From Abelmoschus esculentus (Eukaryota; Streptophyta; Magnoliopsida; Malvales; Malvaceae): a DNA stretch of 64,000 nucleotides. Location: assembly GCA_035048815.1 (NCBI GenBank), contig JAUCBN010000038.1, positions 15,624,501-15,688,500 of the forward strand. The letters are read 5' to 3'. Positions 1-11,267 of this stretch are shown in pieces (position 1 is the stretch's first letter; each line of letters starts with the position of its first letter). The notes under the pieces are model-generated. The model had not been told where the DNA came from. It did not search any database and saw nothing but the letters and a program-made list of their open reading frames with translations. A program made the position numbers and the translations under genes.

Positions 1-2290
1 TTAATTACACATATATTAGTTAATTAATTAGAGAATTTTAAACTAAAACTCTTTAATTAAATAATTAATTAGGATTAGACAATTATAATAATTTAGTGAG
101 TGTTAAATAAGAAATTTAAGAGTCCATAATCGAGTAGTTTCTTAATGGAACAAGAAGTTATTCGAGGATTTCTAAAAAGAATATTAGATGCACATTATCA
201 CATTAGAATTAATTAAATAGTTAGAACCTAATTAGGATTAGAACTTAAACAATTAGATTAAATTAGATAATTGAATATTATTTTCGAAATTCAAATATGG
301 ATGATGCCCTGATGCAACTGGTTGTTACATGAATTTTGAGTTAAATAATATTCGAATAATAAATAAAATTTTAGATCCAATTAGTTTAGGGACTTAAAAT
401 ATATAAGACTATAATTAATTATGCTTAATTCCTTCTGTATATACAATATATTTTTGGAATACAAATAGGGATACCATAATAAAACTATGTGTTTCTATTT
501 TCAACTTGAATCAAAAGAATATTTTCTAGGCGTAAAGATAATTTTAACCCTTAACGTTTATTATTTTTATCGTTTTGGCCTTTATTCCTTTTTTGGGATA
601 AATTTAGCCCTTAACCTATATCTTTTTGACAAATAACTTATTTTTTAATTACCATGATAATTGGACCGTTAAAAATTTAACGATAATGACATGTCATATG
701 CATATGATAATATATTTTAAATGACATGTTATTTAACCTATCAATATATATATATATATATGAAATATAATTTTATTCTAATATAAAATATAAAACAATT
801 AAAATTAAAATAAAATATTAAAAAATAATTAATTCTAAAATAAAGGCTACTAAACATTCTCAACCGTAACTACGATAGAATCAAAGTCTTATCTTAAAAA
901 AATAATAATTAATTTCGAACTGTGTTCATATTTTTTAAGATAGAACTTTGATTCTATCGTAGTTAGGGTTGATAATGTTTAATAGCATTTTATTTTCAAA
1001 TTAATTAATTTTTAATATTTTACTTGAATTTTAATTATTCTATATTTTATATCAGAATAAAATTATATTTCATATATATATGTATTTGATAGGTTAAATA
1101 TCATGTTATTTAAAATATATTGTCATATGCATATGACATATCATCATTGTTAAATTTTTAACGGTTCAATTATTATGGTAGTTAAAAAACAAGTTATTTG
1201 TCAAAAAGATATAGGTTAAGGGCTAAATTTATCCAAAAAAAAATAAGGGCCAAAACAATAAAAATTGTAAACATTAAGGGTTAAAATTATCTTTATGCCT
1301 ATTTTCTATACAAAAAGAATAATTTTATTTTTAATATAAGCTTGGTTAATAACTAAGGATAAAATTATATTCGAATTATCATAATTAAATTGCCAAATAT
1401 GCCACGCAAAATACGATGTACCGATAAAAAACGCTTGTGGGTGCTAATCGTTCCCTATGCGTAATCGAATCCCGAACTTAAATTTTTAAATATGAATCTT
1501 TGGTTTGTTTTTATGATGTTCGGTCTACCAAAGTGACCGGTAGCGATTCTAAATATTTTTCAAATTCGAATAATGGGTAAATTTTGATTTTTCATGGATT
1601 AAAAATAAGTTTTAATTTTTGTAATTAATTAACGAAAAATTTATTTTAACCCTAAAACCTTAATTTTAAGATTAATGATTAAAAACTACAAAATGTAAAT
1701 TTTTGAGATAATCGTCAGGCTATTTTTACACTCAGTTTAAAAGTGATATGGACAATCCGAACGATGAAAAGCTTCATCAGCACGAAAGAATCAATATACT
1801 GAGACTTGGGTTTCATCGGCACAAAAGAATCAATATAGTGAGATGTGGACTTCATCCAATGGTGGAAGAGAAAGATCAAAGATAAAAATAGAAAGAGTTT
1901 TTTTTTTCTAATTCGTGAGTTTCAGGACAACTTTTGGCTGAATAAAGGTCGAAAATAGATTTAAGGGGACGAGACAAAGTGATTAGTAAAATTTGGAATT
2001 GAACGACCGCCATTTACGTTTTATGTCTAAATTTTAGTTACATAATTTAGGTTTTAGAGTAAAATTTAGTATAAAAAATTTAGCTTTAATGAGTAAATTA
2101 AACGTTCTAAAAATTCAATGACCACAATAGATTTAAGAATAAAATTAAATAATAATTTACCCTAAAAAATATACATATGCATCAATATTAAATTTGTGAA
2201 AAATATAGTAAAATATTATGGGCGATAGCAATATTAGTTTACTACATATTGGTCCTTAAAATTAAAGTAAATGATTAACAGATAAAAGTC
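1..2290 (+). repeat. Dispersed repeat A1, copy 1 (decayed LTR-type sequence)
   Basis: This AT-rich non-coding block is repeated in direct orientation at 20498-22016; base 1 aligns with base 20498, so the homology probably extends upstream of the window. By eye the copies are about 90-93% identical, apart from a 771-bp insertion here (529-1299) that copy 2 lacks. The part around 1426-1560 contains a conserved phrase ('...gcgtaatcgaatcccgaac... ccaaagtgaccggtagcgattc'). Versions of it recur at 21149, 33950, 37320 (minus), 37920 (minus), 54300 and 60420, where it marks the 3' part of Tat/Ogre-like gypsy LTRs. I therefore read A1 as an old LTR fragment. No coding potential is seen. Confidence 0.7.
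529..1299. mobile_element. Mutator-type foldback MITE with 9-bp target duplication
   Basis: The 771-bp element is almost entirely one inverted repeat. Its termini are GGCGTAAAGATAATTTTAAC and the complement of GTTAAAATTATCTTTATGCC, and the arms continue inward to a loop near 900-940. It is flanked by identical 9-bp direct repeats TATTTTCTA (520-528 and 1300-1308). A 9-bp duplication with long terminal inverted repeats is the Mutator-like (MULE) signature. The sister copy at 21020-21028 is uninterrupted (TCTTTTCTA), and a more diverged copy at 33811-33819 keeps the exact unoccupied target. There is no transposase, so it is non-autonomous. Confidence 0.88.
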
Positions 2291-2498
2291 TTATTAATTT
2301 TGGATTCAACAGTATTGACAAAATTATTGGGATGTTGCACTCCTATTTTTTATTTTTTAAAATATTACACCTTACTTTTTATTCTTTGATCTATAGTATT
2401 TGTCGAAGTATAAGTGAATTCCAAACGCTTGCACACCGACTTTACTGTATTTTATTTTTTATTAGATAATCAAAATCACTGACACAAGCTAATGCAAG

Positions 2499-2984
2499 TG
2501 TCACGACTCGCGAGTCCAATAATAAGGTTGCTATACTTCAATCCGCCCAAACTTATTTCACTAAGGTTTTAGGCTTGTCAAATCCACTCGAATTGTTCAT
2601 TCATCCCATGTGAACATACCATGTGAACATGTGAACATACCATGTGAACATAGGAGATTCATTTCATAGTTAGTCGGGAATATTCTTAGAATTATATTTT
2701 GTAATAGGATAAGGTTATATCTAGACCGTTAATGTAAATCAATAGTGACCGTTGGATTTAATGGGGGCAACTATAAATAGAGGCTCACCCCTCTTCATAA
2801 TGCATTTCATCATTGAGTAAAAGAGCATTCATTCAAAAGCTTTCTCTTGTTTTATCTTTCATTTTTTTTCTTAGTTCGTTTCCTCGAGTTTCAAAACTTG
2901 AAGGGCTTTGATTTAGAGGTTGACTTAGGTGAGTCGAAACCTAAGGCTGCGCGATTTTGCTAGAATGATTCTAGACCCGTGACA
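2499..2984 (+). repeat. 5' LTR of the deleted chromovirus
   Basis: This 486-bp LTR starts TGTCACGACTC and ends CCGTGACA. A TATA-like stretch (actataaataga, about 2769-2781) sits in the expected promoter position, and the following sequence resembles an R/U5 leader. It matches 4284-4744 over its length with scattered substitutions and small indels, including an extra tandem 'catgtgaacata' in this copy at about 2609-2652. Confidence 0.85.
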
Positions 2985-4283
2985 TTGTGAGGAGTTGTAG
3001 AAAAAGCTCATGCGGGAATGCTATGAATCCCAGTGGGTTGGCCATCCAGGAGTGCACCGTACAATGATATTGCTAGTGGATCGGTATTATTGGCCACACA
3101 TGGACAATGACATGGAGGTATATGCGAAGACTTATCTTATTTGCTAGTAAGACAAGATCGAAGCTAAACAATCATTGTTGTAGTCATTACCATTCTAGAA
3201 CGCCATGGGAGAGTATTTCTATGGACTTTATAGTCGGTTTTCTAAATACTGATGGGTTTGTCAGTATTATCGTGGTTGTTGACATGTTTTCAAAGTATGT
3301 CACCTTCATTCCTGTCAGCAAGGAGTGTCCAGCTGAGGAAGCTGCTCGACTTTTCCCCAAGAATGTGGTGAAGTATTAGAGGTGCCAAGGACGATCGTGA
3401 GTGACTGAGACCCTCGCTTTACGGAAAAGTTTTGGACTGAGTTGTTCAAGCTGACGAGGACATGCTTGAACATGTCCACGAGTATTCATCTACAAACTGA
3501 TGGGAAAACCGAATGAGTGAATGCGTTATTGGAGATTTAGTTCAAGAACTATGCAAGTGTGATTCAACATGACTATCCAAAGTTGCTAGATATGGCCTAA
3601 TTTTCTTACAACTTACGGCGGACAGAGGCCACAAATCGAAGTTCTTTTGAGATCGTGAACGGACAACAACAAATTACTCCCAACGCTGCTGTTCTAGGTT
3701 ACGAGGGGACTAATCTAAAAACTTACCACACTAACATAGATCTAGCTTGTTTGTACTAGGCGAGTAAACAGACCAAAAAGTGGGCTGATCGAAGGTGCAA
3801 GGACAAAGAGTTTCAAGTTGGTCACCAAGTCTTTGCCAAGCTACACTTGGTATTGAGAAAACTATGAGTGAACAAGGGGCTTGTGCGGCGGTACGAGGGA
3901 CCATTAAAGATCATAAAGCGATTAGGTGTTGTGTCTTACAAACTAGAGTTATCGCCAAAGTTTAAGGTTCACCCAATTTTTCATGTGAGTATACTCAAAC
4001 CATTCCATGCGAAAGCTAAAGATCCGGATTGTGGCAAGTCACACAGATCATCGATAACAGTAAAGGTATCCTATGAGAAGGAGGTTCGAGAGATCCCAGT
4101 GGATTAAATTGTCCGACGGAAGAAACATCGACCAAGACAAGAGTACTTTATGCAATGGAAGGGACTTTCCGATAACGATGGAAGTTGAGAACCAGCCGAA
4201 GACCTTTGGCAATTCCGAGAAAAGATTGTTGAGTTCCATTCTCAAGACGCAACGAGGGTGTTGTTAGATTTAGTGGGGGAGAA
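2985..4283 (+). pseudogene. Chromovirus integrase and chromodomain remnant
   Basis: Broken reading frames encode the C-terminal half of a Ty3-gypsy polyprotein. At 3009-3140 there is the H-H-C zinc-binding part (GHPGVHRT, YYWPHMDNDM). At 3208-3378 the integrase core begins (PWESISMDFIVGF, VVDMFSKYV) and runs into a stop. At 3868-4107 is the C-terminal segment with the conserved HPIFHVSILKPFH. At about 4085-4255 is a chromodomain (EYFMQWKGLSDNDGS, EPAEDLWQF). In-frame stops occur at about 3377, 3405, 4106 and 4186. The chromodomain identifies the chromovirus branch; in that branch it is thought to guide integration to chromatin. No active integrase is possible. Confidence 0.85.
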
Positions 4284-4744
4284 CGTCATGACCCGTGAGC
4301 CCAACGATGGGTTATTGTAGTTTAATCCGCCCAAGTCTATCTCACCAAGGTTTTGGGCTTGTGTAACCCACTAGAATTGTTCATCCATTCTATGTGAACA
4401 CACATGTGAACATAAGAGATTCTTTCTATAGTTAGTCGGGAATATTTTTGGAATTGTGCTTTGTAATAGAATAATGTTCTATCTAGACCGTTGATGTAAA
4501 TTAATAGTAACCATCAGATGTAATGGGAGCCAACTATAACTAGAGGCTTACTCTTCCTCATAATTCACTTCATCATTAAGTAAAAAAATTCACCCAAAAA
4601 CTTTCTCTTATTCTATCTTTTATTTATTTTCTTAATTCGTTTCCACAAGTTTCAAAGCTTTAAGGGTTTTGTATAAAGGCTGATTTAGGCGAGTCGAAAT
4701 TTAAGTCCGCACGATTTTGCTCGAACGATACTAGACTCGTGACC
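4284..4744 (+). repeat. 3' LTR of the deleted chromovirus
   Basis: This 461-bp copy of the 2499-2984 LTR lies directly after the polypurine tract. It is shorter because the tandem CATGTGAACATA motif is reduced. Terminal dinucleotides have decayed (CG...CC). Divergence from the 5' LTR is clearly above that of the copia element at 13979, suggesting an older insertion. Confidence 0.82.
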
Positions 4745-5559
4745 TAAGCATGTCACGTGAACTTAGTTGATATGTTACAAATTATCTGCTTTTGATTGTG
4801 TTTTTATATATTGATATTTTTACTTTAAATTAATGGGTTTAGGGTTTAAGATTTAAAAAATTATAGTTAGGGTTTAAGAAATTAAGAATATGATGTATTT
4901 TTTAAATTTTAAAGTTTAGAGTTTTGAATATAAAAAATTAAAATTAAGGTTTAAAATTTAAAATTTTAAAATTTTTTAGTTAAGGTATAAAAAGAGACAA
5001 TTAGAAGCATAGAATTTCTACTTAGTTGACATATCTATAATTTTAACATTTTTAATAAAAAATACGCATAATGATGTCAACACGTATTCTTGCCAACTTT
5101 ATTTTTCATTGTAAGAAATATTATAGACTGAAAAATTAAAATATTAGTGCAATACTGGTGAAAATAATTTCCCCATTGCAATATCTTGAAAAAATTGCTC
5201 ACGAGTTTAAGTTAAACAAACATCTAAAAAAATGTGGTTTATTTTTAGTTTAAGATCATAAATAACACGGTGAATCGAAATAATAAAAATATATTTTTTA
5301 GGTAAAATCACAAAATTTAAATATGACTCATCTTTTGAAAAATTACATCATGATCCTTCTCGTCATGTTATTAATGAGACCAACCTAGTAAAGATTTACT
5401 TGTTAAAAAAGATAAGATGAAAAAATTAAATAAACGAATCCATTTAATTAATTAATTTTATAAATAACATGATTGGAATGACCCATATAATTTCTTCGAT
5501 ATTTCGGCTTCTTCTTACGAATCATGCATAACATTGTCCAATCATTCTTTTTATTATTA
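4745..5559. other. AT-rich spacer with degenerate TTTAGGG-like tract
   Basis: No gene is recognised. About 4840-4990 is built from imperfect 'gggtttaagatt / agggttta' units resembling degenerate plant telomere-type sequence, similar to tracts near 32750 and 41000. I looked here for the missing first exon of the cyclase gene and saw no candidate. Confidence 0.5.
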
Positions 5560-6126
5560 AGGTTTTGTTTAGCAATGCTTTTCAAACCAGCTTTTGGACC
5601 AAAAGCTGGTTTGAAACACAGAAGCAATGCTAAACAGTTAACTTTTGAAAAAAAAACTGCGTTTAAAAAGTGATTTTCAAACAGCTGTTGGAAAAGTGCT
5701 TTTAAGAGTCAGATTACAATTTTAACTTTCATTTACTATGTTTTATTATAATTTAATTTCTATAAATATATAATTATATTTAACATAAATTATTTTTTTA
5801 ATTTAAAAATTATATATTCATATAAAAATTATATATTTTTTCAAAAGCACTTCTAAAAAGCAATTTTCAAAAATAATTTATATATTCATTTATTAATATT
5901 TTTATATTTTATCATAATTTAACTTAATATTATAATATGAAATAATTTAATTATTATTTAAATATATATTTTTTAACTTATAAAATCATGTCTAAAATAG
6001 TCATTTATTTTCTCAAAAGTATTTTTTGACAGCAATACTAAACACAAATTTCAAACTAAAAATTCTAAAAAAACTTTTCTATTATACTTCTTCACCATAT
6101 TTTCAAAAGCAATACTAAACTATCCT
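5560..6126. mobile_element. PIF/Harbinger (Tourist-type) MITE just upstream of cyclase exon 2
   Basis: The terminal inverted repeats are AGGTTTTGTTTAGCAATGC (5560) and the complement of GCAATACTAAACTATCCT (ending 6126), flanked by TTA on both sides (5557-5559, 6127-6129). A TTA/TAA duplication and a 'GG...TGTTTAG' terminus fit PIF/Harbinger. Near the left end there is a perfect internal hairpin (AACCAGCTTTTG gac CAAAAGCTGGTT). There is no transposase. Its right end lies 26 bp before the first base of exon 2 of the oxidosqualene cyclase. Confidence 0.85.
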
Positions 6127-6152
6127 TTAGTGCCATTCCTCGCCTGATGCAG

Positions 6153-9100
6153 TTCTCCAATGAAAACCCAGTATCAAAGATTTTGCCTCAGGTAAAAGTT
6201 GAGGAAATAGAAACTGTTACGGAAGGGATGGTCACCAATACATTACGAAGAGCTATAAACTTCCATTCATCTCTCCAGGCCCATGATGGGCACTGGCCAG
6301 GTGATAATGGAGGTCCAATGTTTCTTATGCCCGGCTTGGTAAGTGCTGGTTTCTTTACTGGAAACTGTTCCTGGTAACACCAGTATCACTCTTACATGGG
6401 TGGCCAAGAGATTTTGGTTTGCAGTCTTCATTTACATTTGTGTTTTGTTCATGTGATGCATCAGGTAATTACTCTGTGTATCACTGGGACACTGAATGCG
6501 GTCTTGTCAGAAGAGCATAAGAAGGAGATGCGTCGATACCTCTATAATCATCAGGCAATTTAAATATATTCTATGTTGATCTTTGAGCAAGTTTAATGTC
6601 TCCCCAAGTTTTCGTTTTGGTAGAATTTTGCTTCTATTTCGTGTTGCACTTAGGCTGTGAAGTTTGTGAACTATGGTTATGCATATGCAATTGCAGAACG
6701 AAGATGGTGGATGGGGCTTACACATTGAGGGACCAAGTACAATGTTTGGTTCTGCCTTGACTTATGTCACTTTAAGATTGCTTGGTGAAGGGCCTAGTGA
6801 TGGGGAGGGGGCAATGGAGAGAGGAAGAGATTGGATTTTGAACCATGGAGGAGCTACTGAAATACCATCATGGGGGAAAATGTGGATTTCAGTTCAGAAC
6901 CTACACCTTTTTATGTTGGTTCAGTGTTTTTGGTATTCACACCGGCGTCGGTTTGATAATGATTGATTGCATTACTTGGTGGCAACAGGTGCTTGGAGCC
7001 TTTGAATGGTTTGGAAATAATCCCTTGCCCCCAGAGATGTGGCTTCTCCCTTATATACTCCCATTTCATCCAGGTTCATGCCCCTTCCCATCTATAAACT
7101 TTTGTTGAATTTGCATTCGAACCTGTTCGAATCAAAAGAGAATGAAAGAACAACTTTCTTTTTTAGTCACGGCAGGAAGGATGTGGTGTCACTGCAGGAT
7201 GGTCTATTTGCCTATGTCTTATTTATATGGAAAGAGGTTTGTTGGCCCTATCACACCAACTGTCTTGGCTTTGAGGGAGGAGATTTTTACAATTCCATAC
7301 CTTGAAATAGATTGGAATCGAGCACGAAATGCATGTGCAAAGGTTAGTGAAACTGATTTCAAACTTAGCCATTTCTGATGACACCAGTTAACAAGTATCA
7401 TAGGGACCATACCTTGCAGGAAGATTTGTACTACCCTCACCCATGGCTGCAGGATATTCTTTGGGCATCACTTCACAAGATTCTTGAGCCTATCCTAATG
7501 AGTTGGCCCGGAAAGAAGTTGAGAGAAAAGGCTCTCCAAACTGCTATTCAACACATACGCTATGAAGACATGAATACTCGTTGCATTTGCCTTGGACCAG
7601 TAAACAAGGTGTGTCCGAGTCTTTAAGTAGAATTCAGATTAGCAAAACTGCATTTTGTTTTTTCTTAACTCTGATAATTTCCATAATGTATGTGATGTGG
7701 TTACTCTGTACCAGTTTCTTCCCATGCAATTATTCTGTAATTTGTATCTGCTTAGCTAAGTATATTTGTTTTTCTTTGTGACATATATATTTTGCTGATA
7801 ATAGGTGTTAAACATGCTTTGCTATTGGGTGGACGATCCAAATTCAGAGGCGTTCAAGTTACATCTTCCAAGAGTTTATGACCATCTATGGGTTGCTGAA
7901 GATGGCATGAAATTGCAGGCGAGTATACAATCTCATCCTTTATGTTAGTTGATAGTAGCCTTGACCATGACTCAAAAGAGAATTTATTTTTAACTGCTGA
8001 GACGATATTAGTTCATAACTGCTGCTGTTAAACTTGAACTGTTGCATTATCTTAAGTTCTTAACGTCCGTTTACTCTGTCGGCATAATGAACTTGTTGCA
8101 GGGTTCCAATGGAAATCAACTATGGGACACTGCCTTTGCAGTTCAAGCAATTCTTTCAACCAACCTTACTGAAGAGTACAGTTCGACTTTGCAGAAAGCA
8201 AACATGTACTTGAGGAACACACAGGTGGTTTATGTTTTAGAAACATATTTGAGCTTATTCATTTTGGAAACTGCTTGCTATTGACGCTTTTATATGTTGT
8301 TTTCATTATTTTTAAGATTCAAGAAGATTGCCCTGGGGATCTTAACTTTTGGTACCGTCACATTTCCAAAGGCGCTTGGCCTTTATCAACTGCAGATCAC
8401 GGATGGCCTATTTCAGATTGCACAGCAGAGGGATTGAAAGTAAGTTGTTCTGAATTCAGAGAATTTTTCTTATGTTTTCTAACATTGTACCCTCCTCCAG
8501 GCTGTTCTTTTATTATCAAAACTATCTCCGGAGATTGTCGGAGAACCGTTAGAGGCAAATCGGTTATATGATGCTGTCAATGTTATCCTCTCATATCAGG
8601 TAATTCATTTTCTGGTTATGACTTAAGACAGACAGAATCCATATATCTATCGGCATACATGCACTGTGGTCGCTAACATAACATGCTGTTCGAGAAACCA
8701 TAATCTAGTTTTATTAAAATCTACATTAGTCTTTCATAATCTAGTTTTATTTTGAGCTCAGAAGTTGTTGCTAATCTATAGTATTATATTCTGTTCCCAT
8801 ATCTTTGCAGAATGCAGGTGGTGGCTTTGCAACATATGAGCTCACAAGATCTTACCCTTGGTTGGAGGTATCCCATTTTACATTTTTTAATATCAGACCT
8901 GGAAATAACTAATTGAAATTCCTGCTTTTTTGATAAGCTGTAGACATATATAGGCTTACCATATTGTTTTATGCTTACAGCTGATTAATCCTGCTGAAAT
9001 ATTCGGGGATATTGTTATCGACTATCCGTAAGATTCAAGTATTCGAGTTAAAATCTCAGTATTTTTCCTTTTTTTTTCTTGAAGCATGTAGTTTAATATC

Positions 9101-10277
9101 AATGATGATGGCTGTTCAGCTATGTCGAATGTACTTCGGCTGCAATTCAAGCTCTAGCAGCCTTTAGAAAGTCACACCCTAGGCATCGGGGACATGAAGT
9201 AGACCAATGTATCCTAAAGGCAACCAAGTACATCGAAAGTATACAAGCCTCGGATGGCTCATGGTTTGGCCCTAACTTTCTTTAAAACCAATTTCATAAG
9301 AAGATTTTGTTTTATGTCTGCAACTTCTGTCTAATGCTAAAGCTACTACAATGTTTCGATTCCGTCTTCTTCCCTTGCTTTGAACTTAATTCGAGTTATT
9401 TACGTCATCCAACTAGGTACGGTTCGTGGGGTGTCTGCTTCACCTATGGCACATGGTTGGGGGTGAAAGGGTTGGTGGCTGCTGGAAAGAGCTTCAATAA
9501 CTCTTCTAGCATCCAGAAGGCCTGCAATTTTCTGCTCTCCAAACAGCTTCCCTCAGGTGGCTGGGGAGAAAGTTATCTTTCATGTCAAAACAAGGTCAGG
9601 TTCATTAACTTTCCAAGTAACAGTTTTTGATTTCCACTGAAGAATATAAGGAACATCTGAATTTCTTCGCCGCTGTATTGTTTACATCGAATTAAATTCT
9701 CCTCTCTACAGGTTTACTCGAATATTCCGGGCAACAAACCACATATAGTAAACACTGGCTGGGCTATGCTGGCTCTAATCGATGCTGGACAGGTAAAACA
9801 TCATTCTTTACTGCAGTAGCCTATCAATGTTAGATTGGACTGGGGCGTTACGACGGTCACCGTCTTCTCGAGTAGTCCTTAGCTCCGATCATATGGAACC
9901 ATGGAACCTTTCCTACGTATTAGTAACAGAAAATCATGCAATGTCAAGTTATTTTAACTCTGCAATTCATTTGCAGGGTGAGAGAGATCCAACACCACTG
10001 CACAAAGGAGCCAGATACTTGATCAATTCCCAAATGGAGAATGGGCATTTTCCACAACAGGTAAGAGTTATTCGACACTTCCGGTGCGGAGTATTTTCGC
10101 CTTAAACCGATGCATATTGTTTGATTGAATCCTTGATCTTGTTACATGCAGGAAATCATGGGAGTTTTCAGCAAGAATTGCATGATCAATTACGCTGCAT
10201 ATCGCAACATTTTCCCTATTTGGGCATTAGGCGAATATCGTACTCGAGTATTGCAGCAGCAACTGGAAACACCGTAG
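6153..10277 (+). CDS. Oxidosqualene cyclase, cycloartenol-synthase-like, exons 2-18 (first exon not in view)
   Basis: Family role: cyclises 2,3-oxidosqualene on ER membranes to a sterol or triterpene skeleton. Exons: 6153-6338, 6465-6554, 6697-6891, 6989-7073, 7176-7342, 7420-7608, 7805-7918, 8102-8224, 8317-8439, 8501-8599, 8811-8867, 8981-9027, 9120-9263, 9417-9594, 9712-9792, 9977-10060, 10152-10277. They join without stop or frame break into 695 residues. Adding the 66 N-terminal residues of Arabidopsis CAS1 gives 761 and makes numbering agree: MWCHCR His257, catalytic DCTAE Asp483, His477, Ile481. QW-type repeats include QAHDGHWPGDNGGP, QNEDGGWG, KQLPSGGWGES and QMENGHFPQQ. MWCHCR (not MWCYCR or MLCYCR) points to the CAS clade. 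Oddities: Ser at CAS1 Tyr410; GC donors after exons 3 and 8; exon 1 absent, either beyond the window or lost. It could make a product other than cycloartenol. Confidence 0.92.
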
Positions 10278-10423
10278 GACAGCGGTAGTAACTTTCGTTG
10301 TGGCGACGGCTACATGTTCATCATGTTAACTAATGCTTCATTTTAGTTTATAAAGGAAGTTGTGTTAGCAAAATCCCTTAGGTTGACGCCAATGGGTTAG
10401 TCATTTGGGAGTTCATATTAAAG

Positions 10424-10429
10424 AATAAA
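10424..10429 (+). terminator. Poly(A) signal AATAAA of the cyclase gene
   Basis: AATAAA lies 147 bp after the stop codon in an AT-rich 3' region that ends before the foldback repeats at 10545. The position is plausible for plant 3' end formation. No transcript evidence is available. Confidence 0.5.
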
Positions 10430-10544
10430 GAGTAAAGACGTTGCCTTGTGTTGTCAATATACTTTACAATGTGCTGTTATGATCAATACTTTAAATTCAT
10501 ATTTGCAAAGACTCATAAAGGTTGTTTTTATATGTATGGAGGAG

Positions 10545-10813
10545 CCATGGAGAAATTATATCATGGGCAAGTTTTATCACGTTATTCATAGGACCAATCA
10601 CTAAAAAGCATCCATTTATCATTTTTTTCTATGTCATATTTTTCTAAGTGAATCTTCACTCATATTTACTGTTAATTTATTTTAGAAATAATTTTTTCAA
10701 GTGAAGATTCACTTGAAAAAAATATGACATGGAAAAATTGATGAGGTGTATGATTTTTAGTGGTTGGTCCTATAGACACGTGGTGGGGCTTACCCATAAT
10801 ATAATTCTCACAT
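10545..10813. repeat. Foldback MITE, unit 1
   Basis: The unit reads the same on both strands apart from scattered changes. It starts 'agaaattatatcatgggcaag' and ends 'cttacccataatataattct', with an inner perfect arm pair AAGTGAATCTTCACT / AGTGAAGATTCACTT around 10650-10710. It would extrude as a hairpin of about 130 bp arms. No coding sequence is present. Confidence 0.75.
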
Positions 10814-11080
10814 GGGGAAATTATTTCATGGGTAAGTTCCACCACGTCATCCATGAGACCAATCACTAAAAAACATCCATCTATCATTTTTTCCATGTCA
10901 TATTTTTCTAAGTGAATCTTCACTCATATTTACTGTTAATTTATTTTAAAAATAATTTTTTTCAAGTGAAGATTCACTTGAAAAAAATATAACATGAAAA
11001 AAATTGATGAAGTATGTGGTTTTTAGTGGTTGGTCCCATGAACACGTGGTAAGACTTACCATAATATAATTTCTCCTTTA
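10814..11080. repeat. Foldback MITE, unit 2 (tandem to unit 1)
   Basis: A second copy follows unit 1 head to tail after a few bases ('cacatgg'), with the same arms and loop order and about 90% identity by eye. Two adjacent copies form a very long stretch of potential secondary structure directly downstream of the cyclase gene. Confidence 0.72.
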
Positions 11081-11267
11081 CATGACTGTTCATGGGCCAA
11101 GTCAGAATTTCTTTTATTAAGTCTTACATTCGATTACATTCGAAAGAGATTATTAGGGGAATATTGTTCACTACGTTATCTATAGACTATCGTCCAAACA
11201 ATCAAAACCATTAATCATTAAATGTCTTCCTAATAACTAACCACTCACTAATTATATTTAGAAAAGA

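Larger units (their letters stand above)
2499..4744 (+). mobile_element. Internally deleted Ty3-gypsy chromovirus
   Basis: Two direct LTRs (2499-2984 and 4284-4744) bracket only 1.3 kb of internal sequence. The left LTR begins TGTCAC and ends GTGACA, a short terminal inverted repeat; the right LTR termini are mutated (CGTCAT...GTGACC). A purine tract (AGTGGGGGAGAA, 4272-4283) abuts the 3' LTR. Gag, protease, reverse transcriptase and RNase H are missing. Internal sequence starts directly in the integrase zinc-binding region, so a deletion joined the leader to integrase. Flanks GCAAG and CTAAG are only a weak candidate for a target duplication. Confidence 0.85.

Noticed and set aside
2499..4744. 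Target duplication GCAAG/CTAAG for the chromovirus
   Set aside because: Two of five bases differ, which is no better than chance, so I did not list it as a duplication.
6153..10277. Calling the cyclase a beta-amyrin or lupeol synthase
   Set aside because: Those have MWCYCR or MLCYCR and a shorter SFG-type segment at the position of GSNGNQ. The motifs and numbering here fit the CAS group.
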